The translations under genes and the position numbers were made by a program. Of a stretch of DNA of 37,089 bases, positions 16,449 through 23,082 are shown in pieces. This DNA comes from a virus, in the IMG/VR virus record IMGVR_UViG_3300044701_000250, positions 1-37,089 of that record; one strand, 5' to 3'. The stretch's first letter is position 1; every line of letters starts with the position of its first letter. The notes under the pieces are model-generated. The model saw only the letters and a list, made by a program, of their open reading frames with translations, made no database searches and was not told the DNA's origin.

Positions 16449-16961
16449 TCAGTCTTTAGTGTCACGCGCGCCAGCAATCGACCGCGTCGCTGTGTCGGAA
16501 GTACCGTTTTGTGGCTCAACGTGAGCAACTGTTCGCATCAAGTCACGCACCGCTTGCAAGTGTAGTTGCGTCGTGTCAGTCAGCTTGATGTCCTGCTGAA
16601 TCTTGTTACCCCAACGCTTCGCATCCATTCGCTCTGCAAGCCACTGACGCGCACCGATGCTGACCTTCGCCGCATTCGGGTCGATCTGCTCCATCTCAAC
16701 CTTCTCGGCCAACTGCTCAATGCGCTCTGCATTGGCAAGCGCTCGAGCGTTACGGATCAGTTCGTATTTCTCATTTAGCGCTGGATCTTTCTGGATACGA
16801 TCAAACAGCACAGAGTACGGAACGATGCTGCCATCGCCAGTAAACGACCGCAGAGAATGTCCGTCGCCCAAATGAATCCAGAGTTGATCCCAGAAGTCCT
16901 GAGTGCTCATCAACTCTTGCGCCTTCTGCCTCTTGGCTCGTTTGATTGGTGTCCCTGCCAT
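16449..16961 (-). CDS. terS: Terminase small subunit
   Basis: 170 residues. The ATG at 16961 overlaps the previous stop as TGATG. The basic N-terminus (MAGTPIKRAKRQKAQELM) precedes a helix-turn-helix-like region around residues 40-75. A long helical oligomerisation segment follows. ARQWLAERMDAKRWGNKIQQ (residues about 103-122) is a motif I know from phage TerS proteins of the P22-like/podophage type. TerS recognises pac/cos DNA and loads TerL. It is followed by the non-coding block and TerL, the expected order. Confidence 0.82.
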   Translation of the reverse strand: MAGTPIKRAKRQKAQELMSTQDFWDQLWIHLGDGHSLRSFTGDGSIVPYSVLFDRIQKDPALNEKYELIRNARALANAERIEQLAEKVEMEQIDPNAAKVSIGARQWLAERMDAKRWGNKIQQDIKLTDTTQLHLQAVRDLMRTVAHVEPQNGTSDTATRSIAGARDTKD

Positions 16962-17260
16962 CAGTCATCACTCACATGCACATAGGTTGAAACGTCTTCA
17001 TAGTCCATGTCGTAGTCAGTCAGTCCAACCACGTCAAAGTTGCTGTAAGACTTCTTTGGCTTCTCCTCCTGCAAATGCTTGCGCATGTTGCGAGGTATCG
17101 GCTTGTTCTTGATCTCGTCAGCGTAAACCCGTCGCCAGACTTTCTCTGCAGTCGTGAACCTAAACCCGCAGGTCAGGCATTCTCTGCGACGGCGCGCTTC
17201 CGTTGGAAACTGGTAGACCTTCACGACCTCTGAAGGCTTAGCGCACTTCGGGCACTTCAT
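16961..17260 (-). CDS. NrdR-type zinc-ribbon protein lacking the ATP-cone
   Basis: 99 residues. The ATG at 17260 overlaps the upstream TGA as ATGA. Four cysteines (C3, C6, C28, C31) form a zinc ribbon, and EARRRRECLTCGFRFTTAEK closely matches the RRRREC..C..RFTT.E signature of the bacterial repressor NrdR. NrdR is normally about 150 residues, with an ATP-cone after the ribbon; here the ribbon is followed by a basic linker and an acidic, Tyr/Asp-rich tail. It probably binds DNA without nucleotide sensing and may regulate phage or host transcription. Confidence 0.78.
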   Translation of the reverse strand: MKCPKCAKPSEVVKVYQFPTEARRRRECLTCGFRFTTAEKVWRRVYADEIKNKPIPRNMRKHLQEEKPKKSYSNFDVVGLTDYDMDYEDVSTYVHVSDD

Positions 17261-17580
17261 CTGTCTGGTAACTCTTTCTTGGCCATCTTCATCCAGTCTT
17301 CAAGGCGCTGGATCACAAGAAACTCACGCTTGTCACCGCGGCACACAACCACCGGCACCTCATAAGGCGCACAGGCTGCAACTGCCTGGTCAACCCACTC
17401 GTAGACCGCGATGGACTTACGGCGCTTCACCTCGAGCACAAACTGCCCAAGGCGAATATCGCAGCCACCATCACGAGCCTGCCCCAGCTCACGCTTAACC
17501 ACCCAGCCCGTACCGGATGCGATCTTCTCGCATACCTCGCGCTCGGTTTCGGCTCCGCGTTCTCTTTGTCGCTTACCCAT
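17257..17580 (-). CDS. Holliday junction resolvase-like PD-(D/E)XK nuclease
   Basis: 107 residues, ATG at 17580 immediately after the stop of the upstream gene. KRQRERGAETEREVCEKIAS provides the N-terminal basic/Glu helix. GCDIRLGQFVLEVKRRKS (residues about 39-56) is the D-x(n)-ExK catalytic core: D41, E50 and K52 by count. The next helix (YEWVDQAVAACA) carries the expected conserved residues of Hjc/VRR-like folds. Likely it resolves branched DNA before packaging or takes part in recombination. It lies between replication and terminase genes, which fits. Substrate specificity is inferred. Confidence 0.8.
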   Translation of the reverse strand: MGKRQRERGAETEREVCEKIASGTGWVVKRELGQARDGGCDIRLGQFVLEVKRRKSIAVYEWVDQAVAACAPYEVPVVVCRGDKREFLVIQRLEDWMKMAKKELPDR

Positions 17581-17952
17581 TCACCACCCCGCTGTAATTC
17601 TGCCAAGGTCAACCGCCTTGCATAGTTCTGCGATCAATGGCCGCACCCTGCGGCGCAAAGACTTGCTCACTCGGCGTTGCATCCTACGCTTATCAGCATG
17701 ACGCCAATAGTAGGCTTGATGGTACTCCTTGCGAGACTTCTTTGGCTTAGACTGCCAGCCGTCAGGCTGTCTTGCCAAGTCCACGGCGTTGCAGACGATA
17801 GCGACCACGGCGTTCTGTTCTCGAGTCTGGATAGACCATGCCTGCACCTGTTCCTGCGTGTAGCCTTTCCGTCTCGCAGAATTCTTGTGGTAGTTGTGCG
17901 GCTTGCCTCCCGTACTTTGGGTGCCGCAGATCGGGCAGTTACTTCTTGGCAT
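17581..17952 (-). CDS. Hypothetical zinc-finger-like protein (123 aa)
   Basis: 123 residues from the ATG at 17952 (MPRSNCPICGTQSTGG), which overlaps the previous gene by 14 bases; longer versions read into that gene and are unlikely. A CPIC knuckle lies at residues 6-9. Two copies of a motif C(N/K)AVDL(A/G)R with a GW ten or so residues later occur mid-protein and at the C-terminus, separated by a strongly basic Tyr/His/Arg region (EYHQAYYWRHADKRRMQRRV). This looks like an internal duplication of a small DNA- or RNA-binding unit. No HNH motif is complete. Function unknown. Confidence 0.65.
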   Translation of the reverse strand: MPRSNCPICGTQSTGGKPHNYHKNSARRKGYTQEQVQAWSIQTREQNAVVAIVCNAVDLARQPDGWQSKPKKSRKEYHQAYYWRHADKRRMQRRVSKSLRRRVRPLIAELCKAVDLGRITAGW

Positions 17953-18226
17953 ACTTGCTCTTCCAGTCGTGGATCTTGTTGTACCGCTTCTCCTCGCCGT
18001 ACTTAGCCTCCTCGGCAAAGTCCGCCGCCTCTTGAAACGTCTTGAACGTCCCCAGGCTTTTCGGGATCACAGCGCCAGACTTCCCACGCTGCCAGAGCGT
18101 GTAGTCCGTCACCCCGTTGATAGTCTGCTGCCGGATACTGAACCGCCCACAGGCTGTCGTGTTTCCCCAAAAGGGCGCCTCTTGCCAAACCAGCGGCCCG
18201 AGCAAGTTGATCTCGCCCTGGCTCAT
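17939..18226 (-). CDS. Hypothetical protein (95 aa)
   Basis: 95 residues from the ATG at 18226 (MSQGEINLLGPLVWQEAPFW), which overlaps the TGA of the upstream gene as ATGA. It is a mix of beta-like (GRFSIRQQTINGVTDYTLWQ) and helical (TFQEAADFAEEAKYGEEKRY) segments with a basic end. It is reminiscent of small phage proteins with a short strand-turn-strand fold, but not recognised. It is co-transcribed with the DNA-processing genes. Confidence 0.65.
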   Translation of the reverse strand: MSQGEINLLGPLVWQEAPFWGNTTACGRFSIRQQTINGVTDYTLWQRGKSGAVIPKSLGTFKTFQEAADFAEEAKYGEEKRYNKIHDWKSKYAKK

Positions 18227-18426
18227 GGCTCCCACCCCGGACGCTTACCGACCTCGCCGAGTTGGTCAGAGTAGTGGACTAACCTTGCACCGAAGTGCTG
18301 TTGGAAAGTCTTCATCAACTGATAGTCACCTTCGCCCATCTGTTCGAGCATCCTCTTGGCTAGTGGCGTATCTGCAACATGTTGCGCCAGCGCAACACCT
18401 TTAGGCTTACCTGCTTTGTACTTCAT
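18223..18426 (-). CDS. Hypothetical protein (67 aa)
   Basis: 67 residues. The ATG at 18426 overlaps the stop of the 42-residue frame upstream as ATGA. It is mostly helical (VALAQHVADTPLAKRMLEQM, then DYQLMKTFQQHFGARL). No motif recognised. The coupling pattern continues the leftward operon from the PrimPol-helicase gene. Confidence 0.65.
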   Translation of the reverse strand: MKYKAGKPKGVALAQHVADTPLAKRMLEQMGEGDYQLMKTFQQHFGARLVHYSDQLGEVGKRPGWEP

Positions 18427-18551
18427 ACCAACTCGTCATGTCCGTGGGTCATGTCCGAATGTCCGAGTCCTAAAGGACTCTCGGACATTTTCGGACATAC
18501 ATGACCGTCCGAAAATGACTGGATCGGACATTTTCGGACATTTTCGGACAT
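18423..18551 (-). CDS. Short frame over the iteron cluster (42 aa, uncertain)
   Basis: The ATG at 18551 overlaps the PrimPol-helicase stop by one base (TGATG), and the TGA at 18425-18423 overlaps the next ATG. Junctions on both ends look like translational coupling. However, its sequence is generated by the 10-bp repeats lying inside it, and its composition (MSENVRKCPIQ, then several His, Met and Ser) is unremarkable. It may carry ribosomes through the repeat region so that downstream genes are expressed. Protein function is doubtful. Confidence 0.4.
   Translation of the reverse strand: MSENVRKCPIQSFSDGHVCPKMSESPLGLGHSDMTHGHDELV
18439..18550. repeat. Iteron-like cluster: TCGGACATTT repeats in both orientations
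   Basis: TCGGACA occurs at 18481, 18491, 18524, 18534 and 18544; the last three, and the first two, are spaced exactly 10 bp (ATTT or TTT between them). Inverted copies TGTCCG(A/T) start at 18439, 18452 and 18460, and a partial copy GTCCGAAAA starts at 18507. A perfect hairpin GAGTCC-TAAA-GGACTC (18465-18480) lies in the middle. Decameric sites in direct and inverted orientation next to a primase-helicase gene recall the type I iterons of satellite phage P4. Likely a replication origin or an operator array. Confidence 0.7.
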
Positions 18552-20599
18552 CACGGTTCCCCCAGAATAGAGCCACCCACAGTGGCCTTTAGGAAGGGCG
18601 ACAGCATCAACTTTTCGACCGCATCGTGGACAGACTGCCGCGCTACCCCACACTCCCGACCGATCTGGCGCATCTCCTCGACCGTCCAAACGAGTGGCGT
18701 ATCAGACGCCTTCTGACGTTCTCGGAGCGCATACAGGATCGTCCGTTGCGCCTTGCCCTGGGGCGAATGAGCCACCGCTGGCTTGCCCGGTGCGCTCGTC
18801 TCCTTCATCACCAGCGACTTGACCGCCTCGCCATACTTGTCGATGCGCCCGAGCGGAACCTCCACCGCCTCGTATCCCAAGGGCGACAGACTGGCCGTAT
18901 CCTTGAACCGCTCACGGCTCACCGCCACCACCATCGCCTGCGCATCTGGCCGCTCGACGATGTACTCGGCGTCAGGGTTGGCCATCAGCGCGCTGGCGCC
19001 TCGTGGCCGCTTGGCATCGCCGTGCCCGCTGTGCGCCACGAGCAATACCGTGGCCGTGTATCGCTCACGCAGCCCAATGGTGAGTTTAGAGAGATACTCG
19101 GCCACCTCTTGGTTCGAGTTCTCATCAAGGCCAGCACTGAACTTGCTGAAGGTGTCCACGATCACGAGCGCTGGCCGAATGCCTGCCTGGTCGATAGCCT
19201 CCTGCAAGTCCTGCATGTCCTGCTCGGCGTTCAAATTGGCAACAGACTCGAGCGCCAGCACGTTCAACTCGTCGATGCTGCGCCCCTTGCCGTGCTCCTG
19301 CATCCACGCCTCGGCGCGGCGGCCAAGGCCTGCGCCTTCGCCCGACAGGATCACCACCGGGTTGTCGGCCATCGCAATTCGCATCGCCCAGTCGAGTGCA
19401 ATGAACGACTTGAAACTGGCTCTCGGGCCAGCGAGCACGGCCAGCACATTGGCCTCGAGTACATTGTGGATCAGCCACGTCGCCTCTCGCCGCTCCGTAA
19501 CAATCTCGGCCACGGAACGCAGCACGAGCTTGCGCCGTGTGCTGCTCGGCGCGCTGATCGTCGCATTCATAACGGCTGGCGTTACGATTTCGCGGATCAT
19601 CCCGCGCGCCTCTGGCACATCGTCATAGTCCATCGGCGGCTCCTCCCGCTTTGGCGCACCGAGCCGCACCGCCTCTGGCACATTCACCCAGCCCTGCGCC
19701 TTGGCCGCATTAAAGAGGCTGCCGAGCGTCACGCCGCGGCCACGGTCAAGGTGGAACGACTGCCAGCGATACTCCATGTCTGCGCGCCCGGCGTAATTGT
19801 CCGGCAGTTCGCCAGTGATACCACCGCTTGCCCACGCATCCCACAGGTCTAAGCCGTCATCGGCGCCGCCACTGGCGTAGTGCAGCGCCATGCCTACCAT
19901 CAGCCACGAGTCGTATGGCGCCGGGTCGATGTACGAGAGTGCCTCAGTGATGCGCGGCAGGTCGCGCTGGAAGTCGCCACTGGTGCCAGGCTTCGGCGGT
20001 AGTTTCGCCGCAAGTTCTGCGGGCAATTCCAAGTCCATTCGCCGCTCGTCAATCAGCCCTGCTGGTAACGACTTGATGTCGCCCATGGGGCCGCTCTGCC
20101 CGTAGTGCAGCGGCCACCAGATGATGTACCCGCCCTCGGCGCGGATGTCGAGGCCGTCGCGGCGCACCTTGCCGAGCGTGACGGAAACGCCGCCGCGGAT
20201 CTTGACACCCGCTGGCGTCGAAAAGATGTAGTGCCTGCCGCCGCTACCGCCGCCGGTCTGGTGTACCCGAGTGGTTAGAAGAATGCTTTGATTTTCGCCC
20301 AGCCAGTCTTGAGCGCTTGACCCAGCCTTGCTGGTATCGAAGTCGATGACGGCAAGCCCGGTGCGGCTGCCGGTTGGAACCCCAACGAGTGCGTCAGGGT
20401 GACTGGCCCAGAATCGACGAATCTGCGCCTCGTCTTGCGTGGCGTCTTTGAATCCGTTTCTGGTAAGCGGGCTTTTGGCTTTGAGCGTGCGCCCTTCTTG
20501 ATCTGTTTCATCTTTCCTCCTGCATGGAAATACGGGGTACTTCTTCGCCAGCTCGAGGATACGCTCGACTGGCACGATAGCGGTGAGTTCTGGTTTCAT
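18551..20599 (-). CDS. PrimPol-helicase (bifunctional primase/polymerase plus RepA-like helicase)
   Basis: 682 residues. The ATG at 20599 overlaps the regulator stop as ATGA. Domain order: N-terminal primase-polymerase of the archaeo-eukaryotic type (residues about 10-200), with AVIDFDTS at 83-90 holding the metal-binding acidic pair, GRHYIFS at 121-127, and GLDIRAEGGYIIWWP at 149-163. A PriCT-2-like domain follows (about 215-305; YDSWLMVGMALH, LWDAWASGG). A RecA-fold hexameric helicase comes next, with Walker A GPRASFKS at 391-398, Walker B LVIVDTFSKF at 478-487, VAHSGH at 521-526 and RGASAL at 533-538. A C-terminal winged-helix-like segment ends it. It likely unwinds and primes at the phage origin. 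No separate DNA polymerase is present, so the host replisome probably elongates. Confidence 0.88.
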   Translation of the reverse strand: MKPELTAIVPVERILELAKKYPVFPCRRKDETDQEGRTLKAKSPLTRNGFKDATQDEAQIRRFWASHPDALVGVPTGSRTGLAVIDFDTSKAGSSAQDWLGENQSILLTTRVHQTGGGSGGRHYIFSTPAGVKIRGGVSVTLGKVRRDGLDIRAEGGYIIWWPLHYGQSGPMGDIKSLPAGLIDERRMDLELPAELAAKLPPKPGTSGDFQRDLPRITEALSYIDPAPYDSWLMVGMALHYASGGADDGLDLWDAWASGGITGELPDNYAGRADMEYRWQSFHLDRGRGVTLGSLFNAAKAQGWVNVPEAVRLGAPKREEPPMDYDDVPEARGMIREIVTPAVMNATISAPSSTRRKLVLRSVAEIVTERREATWLIHNVLEANVLAVLAGPRASFKSFIALDWAMRIAMADNPVVILSGEGAGLGRRAEAWMQEHGKGRSIDELNVLALESVANLNAEQDMQDLQEAIDQAGIRPALVIVDTFSKFSAGLDENSNQEVAEYLSKLTIGLRERYTATVLLVAHSGHGDAKRPRGASALMANPDAEYIVERPDAQAMVVAVSRERFKDTASLSPLGYEAVEVPLGRIDKYGEAVKSLVMKETSAPGKPAVAHSPQGKAQRTILYALRERQKASDTPLVWTVEEMRQIGRECGVARQSVHDAVEKLMLSPFLKATVGGSILGEP

Positions 20600-20805
20600 G
20601 GGTACAAATCCGGTCGCAGCTTCTGCCGAGACACCCCGCTTGCGACCTCGAGCGGAATGGCCTTTAGGGCAGGCACCCTACCCCTTTTTACCCAATACTG
20701 CACCGCCTGCTGGCTGACGCCTAGCTTCTTGGCCGTGGCCGTTTGTCCGCCCAGTATGTCCACGGCGTGGAGCAGGGCTATTGATTCGCTGGTTGGCTTT
20801 TTCAT
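20596..20805 (-). CDS. YdaS/Cro-like helix-turn-helix regulator
   Basis: 69 residues from the ATG at 20805. A TTG three codons upstream would overlap the -10 hexamer and is unlikely. The HTH is GGQTATAKKLGVSQQAVQYW, followed by VKRGRVPALKAIPLEVASGV and a KLRPDLYP end. This matches the YdaS/Cro family, which has a proline-containing wing and a PDLYP C-terminus. It is the first leftward gene and is transcribed from a promoter only a few bases upstream. Probably it controls both divergent promoters, as Cro does, or acts as a replication-gene regulator. Confidence 0.83.
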   Translation of the reverse strand: MKKPTSESIALLHAVDILGGQTATAKKLGVSQQAVQYWVKRGRVPALKAIPLEVASGVSRQKLRPDLYP

Positions 20806-20813
20806 AACCGACA

Positions 20814-20842
20814 AACCTACCTTGTGCCTGTTTTGGGGTCAA
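20814..20842 (-). promoter_or_regulatory. Leftward sigma70-type promoter (regulator/PrimPol)
   Basis: Minus strand: -35 TTGACC (20842-20837), 17-base spacer, -10 TAGGTT (20819-20814). The expected start of transcription is about 20806-20808, only one to three bases from the regulator ATG at 20805, so the mRNA would be leaderless or nearly so, as for lambda cI from PRM. Confidence 0.55.
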
Positions 20843-20881
20843 GCGAATTATTTTCACAAATAGGGCTTGTGTTCTGTTTTG
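20821..20881. promoter_or_regulatory. Direct-repeat operators in the divergent switch
   Basis: CTTGTGCCTGTTTTG (20821-20835) and CTTGTGTTCTGTTTTG (20866-20881) are the same site with one inserted base, 45 bp apart. The first fills the spacer of the leftward promoter; the second covers the -35 and spacer of the rightward promoter. One protein bound at both could silence both directions. The HTH regulator is the obvious candidate ligand. Confidence 0.55.
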
Positions 20882-20895
20882 CCGCTTGCTACATT
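20867..20895 (+). promoter_or_regulatory. Rightward early promoter
   Basis: -35 TTGTGT (20867-20872), 17-base spacer, -10 TACATT (20890-20895). Predicted start near 20902, at the foot of a hairpin. It drives the plus-strand early operon from 20944. Confidence 0.5.
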
Positions 20896-20904
20896 CTTAT
20901 CTCC

Positions 20905-20919
20905 CCGGCAGGGTGCCGG
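20905..20919 (+). promoter_or_regulatory. 5'-UTR hairpin of the early transcript
   Basis: CCGGCA-GGG-TGCCGG is a perfect 6-bp stem at the predicted 5' end of the rightward mRNA, 13 bases before the AAAGGAG ribosome site. A stem here would protect the transcript from 5'-dependent decay. Confidence 0.5.
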
Positions 20920-20943
20920 ACGAAGCGATCAAAGGAGACTAAA

Positions 20944-21225
20944 ATGTTTGACAAGTACGCAGAGCACCTTCAAGACAGCGTCATCGACAACAGCCGATTT
21001 GACGGTTTCGATCGTGGCGACCTTGGAAACGACGAGCCAGAAAACATTGAGATCGTTATTGGCCGTATGCGCTGCTGGCACGGCAAGGTTGAGGTTGTGG
21101 AAGTCAGCACTCTCACAGGCTCCGATTATTATGTTCGCGTCAACGATCGCATGGTTACCGATTTCATGGAGCGCGATCGCGCAATTCGAGTCGGTCGCTG
21201 GTGGGTAAACGGAGCGGCGGCCTAA
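20944..21225 (+). CDS. First early protein (93 aa, hypothetical)
   Basis: 93 residues, ATG at 20944 with a strong AAAGGAG ribosome site seven bases upstream; a longer frame would start within the promoter. It is acidic in the first half (DKYAEHLQDSVIDNSRFDGF), followed by a beta-rich part (EIVIGRMRCWHGKVEVVEV). No known motif. First position in a rightward operon of an infecting phage often holds host-takeover proteins, so an anti-host role is possible but unproven. Confidence 0.72.
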   Translation: MFDKYAEHLQDSVIDNSRFDGFDRGDLGNDEPENIEIVIGRMRCWHGKVEVVEVSTLTGSDYYVRVNDRMVTDFMERDRAIRVGRWWVNGAAA

Positions 21226-21245
21226 TGGCCGCCAAGGAGTCAACC

Positions 21246-21449
21246 ATGCCAACCCTAAAAGACCTAGAAAACGCCCTTCGCAAACACGACTGGTTCCACG
21301 AATACAGCGACGATCACCGCGTGTGGAAGCGTGGCGTCGAAGAGTGGGAAGCCATCCGCGCCATGTACATGGAACTGCGCGACGCCGGACAAGGTGACGC
21401 TGCAGAGACAATGATCAAAGACATGACGAAGGAGATGACCCGTGTTTGA
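21246..21449 (+). CDS. Small early protein (67 aa, hypothetical)
   Basis: 67 residues from the ATG at 21246, with AAGGAG eight bases upstream. It is helical and charged with several Trp residues (DLENALRKHDWFHEYSDDHR, VEEWEAIRAMYMELRDAGQG). No recognised family. It overlaps the next start by eight bases. Confidence 0.68.
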   Translation: MPTLKDLENALRKHDWFHEYSDDHRVWKRGVEEWEAIRAMYMELRDAGQGDAAETMIKDMTKEMTRV

Positions 21450-21576
21450 TTACTTCATGCTCACGCCCGCAGAGATTGCAGAGGCTTGGTTCGTCGTGAA
21501 GGCTTGCGGTGTCATCGCAGTGCTGTCCGTCATCACCTGCATTGGCGAGCGCATCATTGTGCGCATGGGTAAGTGA
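21442..21576 (+). CDS. Small membrane protein (44 aa)
   Basis: GTG start at 21442 with AAGGAG at 21428-21433, inside the end of the previous gene. One transmembrane helix is predicted (WFVVKACGVIAVLSVITCIG), with an acidic N-terminal segment (LTPAEIAEA) and a basic C-terminal tail (RMGK). An early small membrane protein could act in superinfection exclusion or membrane modification; function unknown. Confidence 0.6.
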   Translation: MFDYFMLTPAEIAEAWFVVKACGVIAVLSVITCIGERIIVRMGK

Positions 21577-21689
21577 TGCGCTGGCTTATCAACATCATCC
21601 GCCGGCTGCAACGCAACCGGCAACATATTTGGCGGCAGGTTCCCCCGCCAAACTGGCGCTCCAGTCGGGGCGGCAGAGATTTCTGGTGA
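21576..21689 (+). CDS. Very small Arg/Trp-rich protein (37 aa)
   Basis: The ATG at 21576 overlaps the previous stop by one base (TGATG). It starts MRWLINIIRRLQRNRQHIWR and ends in a Pro/Arg/Gly tail with a terminal Trp. It is amphipathic and strongly basic. The coupling junction supports translation, but no homology is known to me. A membrane-active or nucleic-acid-binding peptide is possible. Confidence 0.45.
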   Translation: MRWLINIIRRLQRNRQHIWRQVPPPNWRSSRGGRDFW

Positions 21690-21724
21690 ACCGTTATTAA
21701 AGGAAAACGAAGGAGACTTTATTT

Positions 21725-22375
21725 ATGAGCATTTTCGTATCAGCATCAGCCGGTGGTAACTATCCCGAGCGCAAGCCGCTCGAGGCCGGCGCCTATGCCG
21801 CAGTTTGTGACATGGTTGTAGACCTTGGCGTGCAGGCCTCGCCCGGCGGTCAGTTTGCGCCCAAGCGCACGCTGCTGCTGCGCTTCCAGATTCCAAGCGA
21901 GCGTGTTGAGATCACCAAGGATGGCGAAACCAAGAGTCTGCCTGCCGTGATCAGCCGCACCGTTGGCCTAAGCCTTAACGAGAAGGCGACTCTGCGCCAG
22001 TTGCTGCAATCGTGGCGTGGTCGTGCCTTCACCCCGGACGAACTCAAGAAGTTTGACCTGGTGAACGTGTTAGGAAAGCCCGCTTTTATTAACGTAACGC
22101 ACAGCGTTAAAGGCGAAAAGACCTACGCCAACCTGACCAGCATCATGCCGCTGCCGAAGGGCATGACGCCACCGGCGCTCGAGGGCGATGCGCTTTGGTA
22201 CACACCAGACGCACCGAATCCCGACACGTTCGACAAGTTGCCGACATGGGTGCAGGACAAGATCGCAGCACGCATTGTGGAAGCGCCAGTGCTTCCGAAG
22301 GCGCCCGCTGCGGCCAAGCCTGCCGCTGCGCCGGTAGTTGAAGAAGCCTTCAAAGACGACGATCTGAGCTTCTGA
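21725..22375 (+). CDS. SSB-like replication protein
   Basis: 216 residues, ATG at 21725 after a GAAGGAG site. The folded part (residues about 1-165) is beta-rich and resembles phage single-strand-binding or replication accessory proteins that precede RecB-like nucleases. After an Ala/Pro-rich linker (residues about 185-205) it ends in FKDDDLSF, an acidic tip closely resembling the DDDIPF C-terminus by which bacterial SSB recruits partners. Likely it coats ssDNA and recruits host or phage replication proteins. It is coupled to the exonuclease gene (TGATG). Confidence 0.72.
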   Translation: MSIFVSASAGGNYPERKPLEAGAYAAVCDMVVDLGVQASPGGQFAPKRTLLLRFQIPSERVEITKDGETKSLPAVISRTVGLSLNEKATLRQLLQSWRGRAFTPDELKKFDLVNVLGKPAFINVTHSVKGEKTYANLTSIMPLPKGMTPPALEGDALWYTPDAPNPDTFDKLPTWVQDKIAARIVEAPVLPKAPAAAKPAAAPVVEEAFKDDDLSF

Positions 22376-23082
22376 TGGCTACCGCACGATATGGCTACAA
22401 ACTGGCGGACGGCACGAAAGTGCCGTCTGTCACCACTATTCTAAAAATCAAAGACCCCGGTGCGTTGTTGAATTGGGCATACAAGACTGGCCGCGCACAT
22501 GGCGTGCTGGAAGGATCGGGCAAGGATGCCCCGGCTGGCTTGTATGACGGCAACGATGCGCTGCCCATCGGGACGTGCGTCCACGAGATGTGCGAGGTCT
22601 TTGTAAAAGGTGGCGACCCGATGCGCCACCTTGAGGAGACGATGGAGAAGGTGAAGACGCTAGACCCTGCTGCGTTCCGTGCGCAGGTGGTCAGCGCCTA
22701 CAGTGCCTTTGAGTTTTGGTGCAAGGGCACGCAGCTCGAGATCATCGACTGCGAGGTGCCGGTGTTGTCCGAGACGCACCGCTACGGCGGCACGCTCGAC
22801 TTCATTGGCAAGCTCAACGGCAAGTTAGTGCTGGGCGACTTCAAGACTTCGGGCGGCGTCTACCCTGAGTACCTGATCCAGTTGGTAGCGTATGCCAAGG
22901 CTTACGAGGAGTGCACCGGCAACAAGATCAACGGCGGGTACCACTTGCTGCGCTTCAGCAAGGAGAATGGTGACTTCGGCCACCACTTCTACCCGTCGCT
23001 GGATGACGATGCTTGGCCAGCGTTCTTGAACTTGCGTTCGCTGTATGACTTAAACGAGAAACTCAAGAAGAGGGCATCATGA
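22375..23082 (+). CDS. PD-(D/E)XK exonuclease (RecB/Cas4-like)
   Basis: 235 residues, ATG at 22375 overlapping the previous stop. Motifs: GTCVHEMCEVF with H70/E71, GGTLDFIG with D142, VLGDFKTS with D155 and K157, and YLIQLVAYAKAY at about 166-177 (the QxxxY motif). This is the standard order for RecB-family single-strand-directed nucleases used by phages in recombination. No iron-sulphur cysteine cluster of the Cas4 type is present. It probably works with the SSB-like protein upstream in recombination or concatemer formation. Confidence 0.85.
   Translation: MATARYGYKLADGTKVPSVTTILKIKDPGALLNWAYKTGRAHGVLEGSGKDAPAGLYDGNDALPIGTCVHEMCEVFVKGGDPMRHLEETMEKVKTLDPAAFRAQVVSAYSAFEFWCKGTQLEIIDCEVPVLSETHRYGGTLDFIGKLNGKLVLGDFKTSGGVYPEYLIQLVAYAKAYEECTGNKINGGYHLLRFSKENGDFGHHFYPSLDDDAWPAFLNLRSLYDLNEKLKKRAS

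Noticed and set aside
18626-19852. 408-codon open frame opposite the PrimPol-helicase
   Set aside because: His/Arg/Leu-rich antisense artefact of a GC-rich gene; the opposite strand has full catalytic motifs.
6431-21180. HIP1 (GCGATCGC) sites indicating a cyanobacterial host
   Set aside because: Only a few copies (near 6431, 6602, 21173), far below the density of HIP1-rich cyanobacteria.
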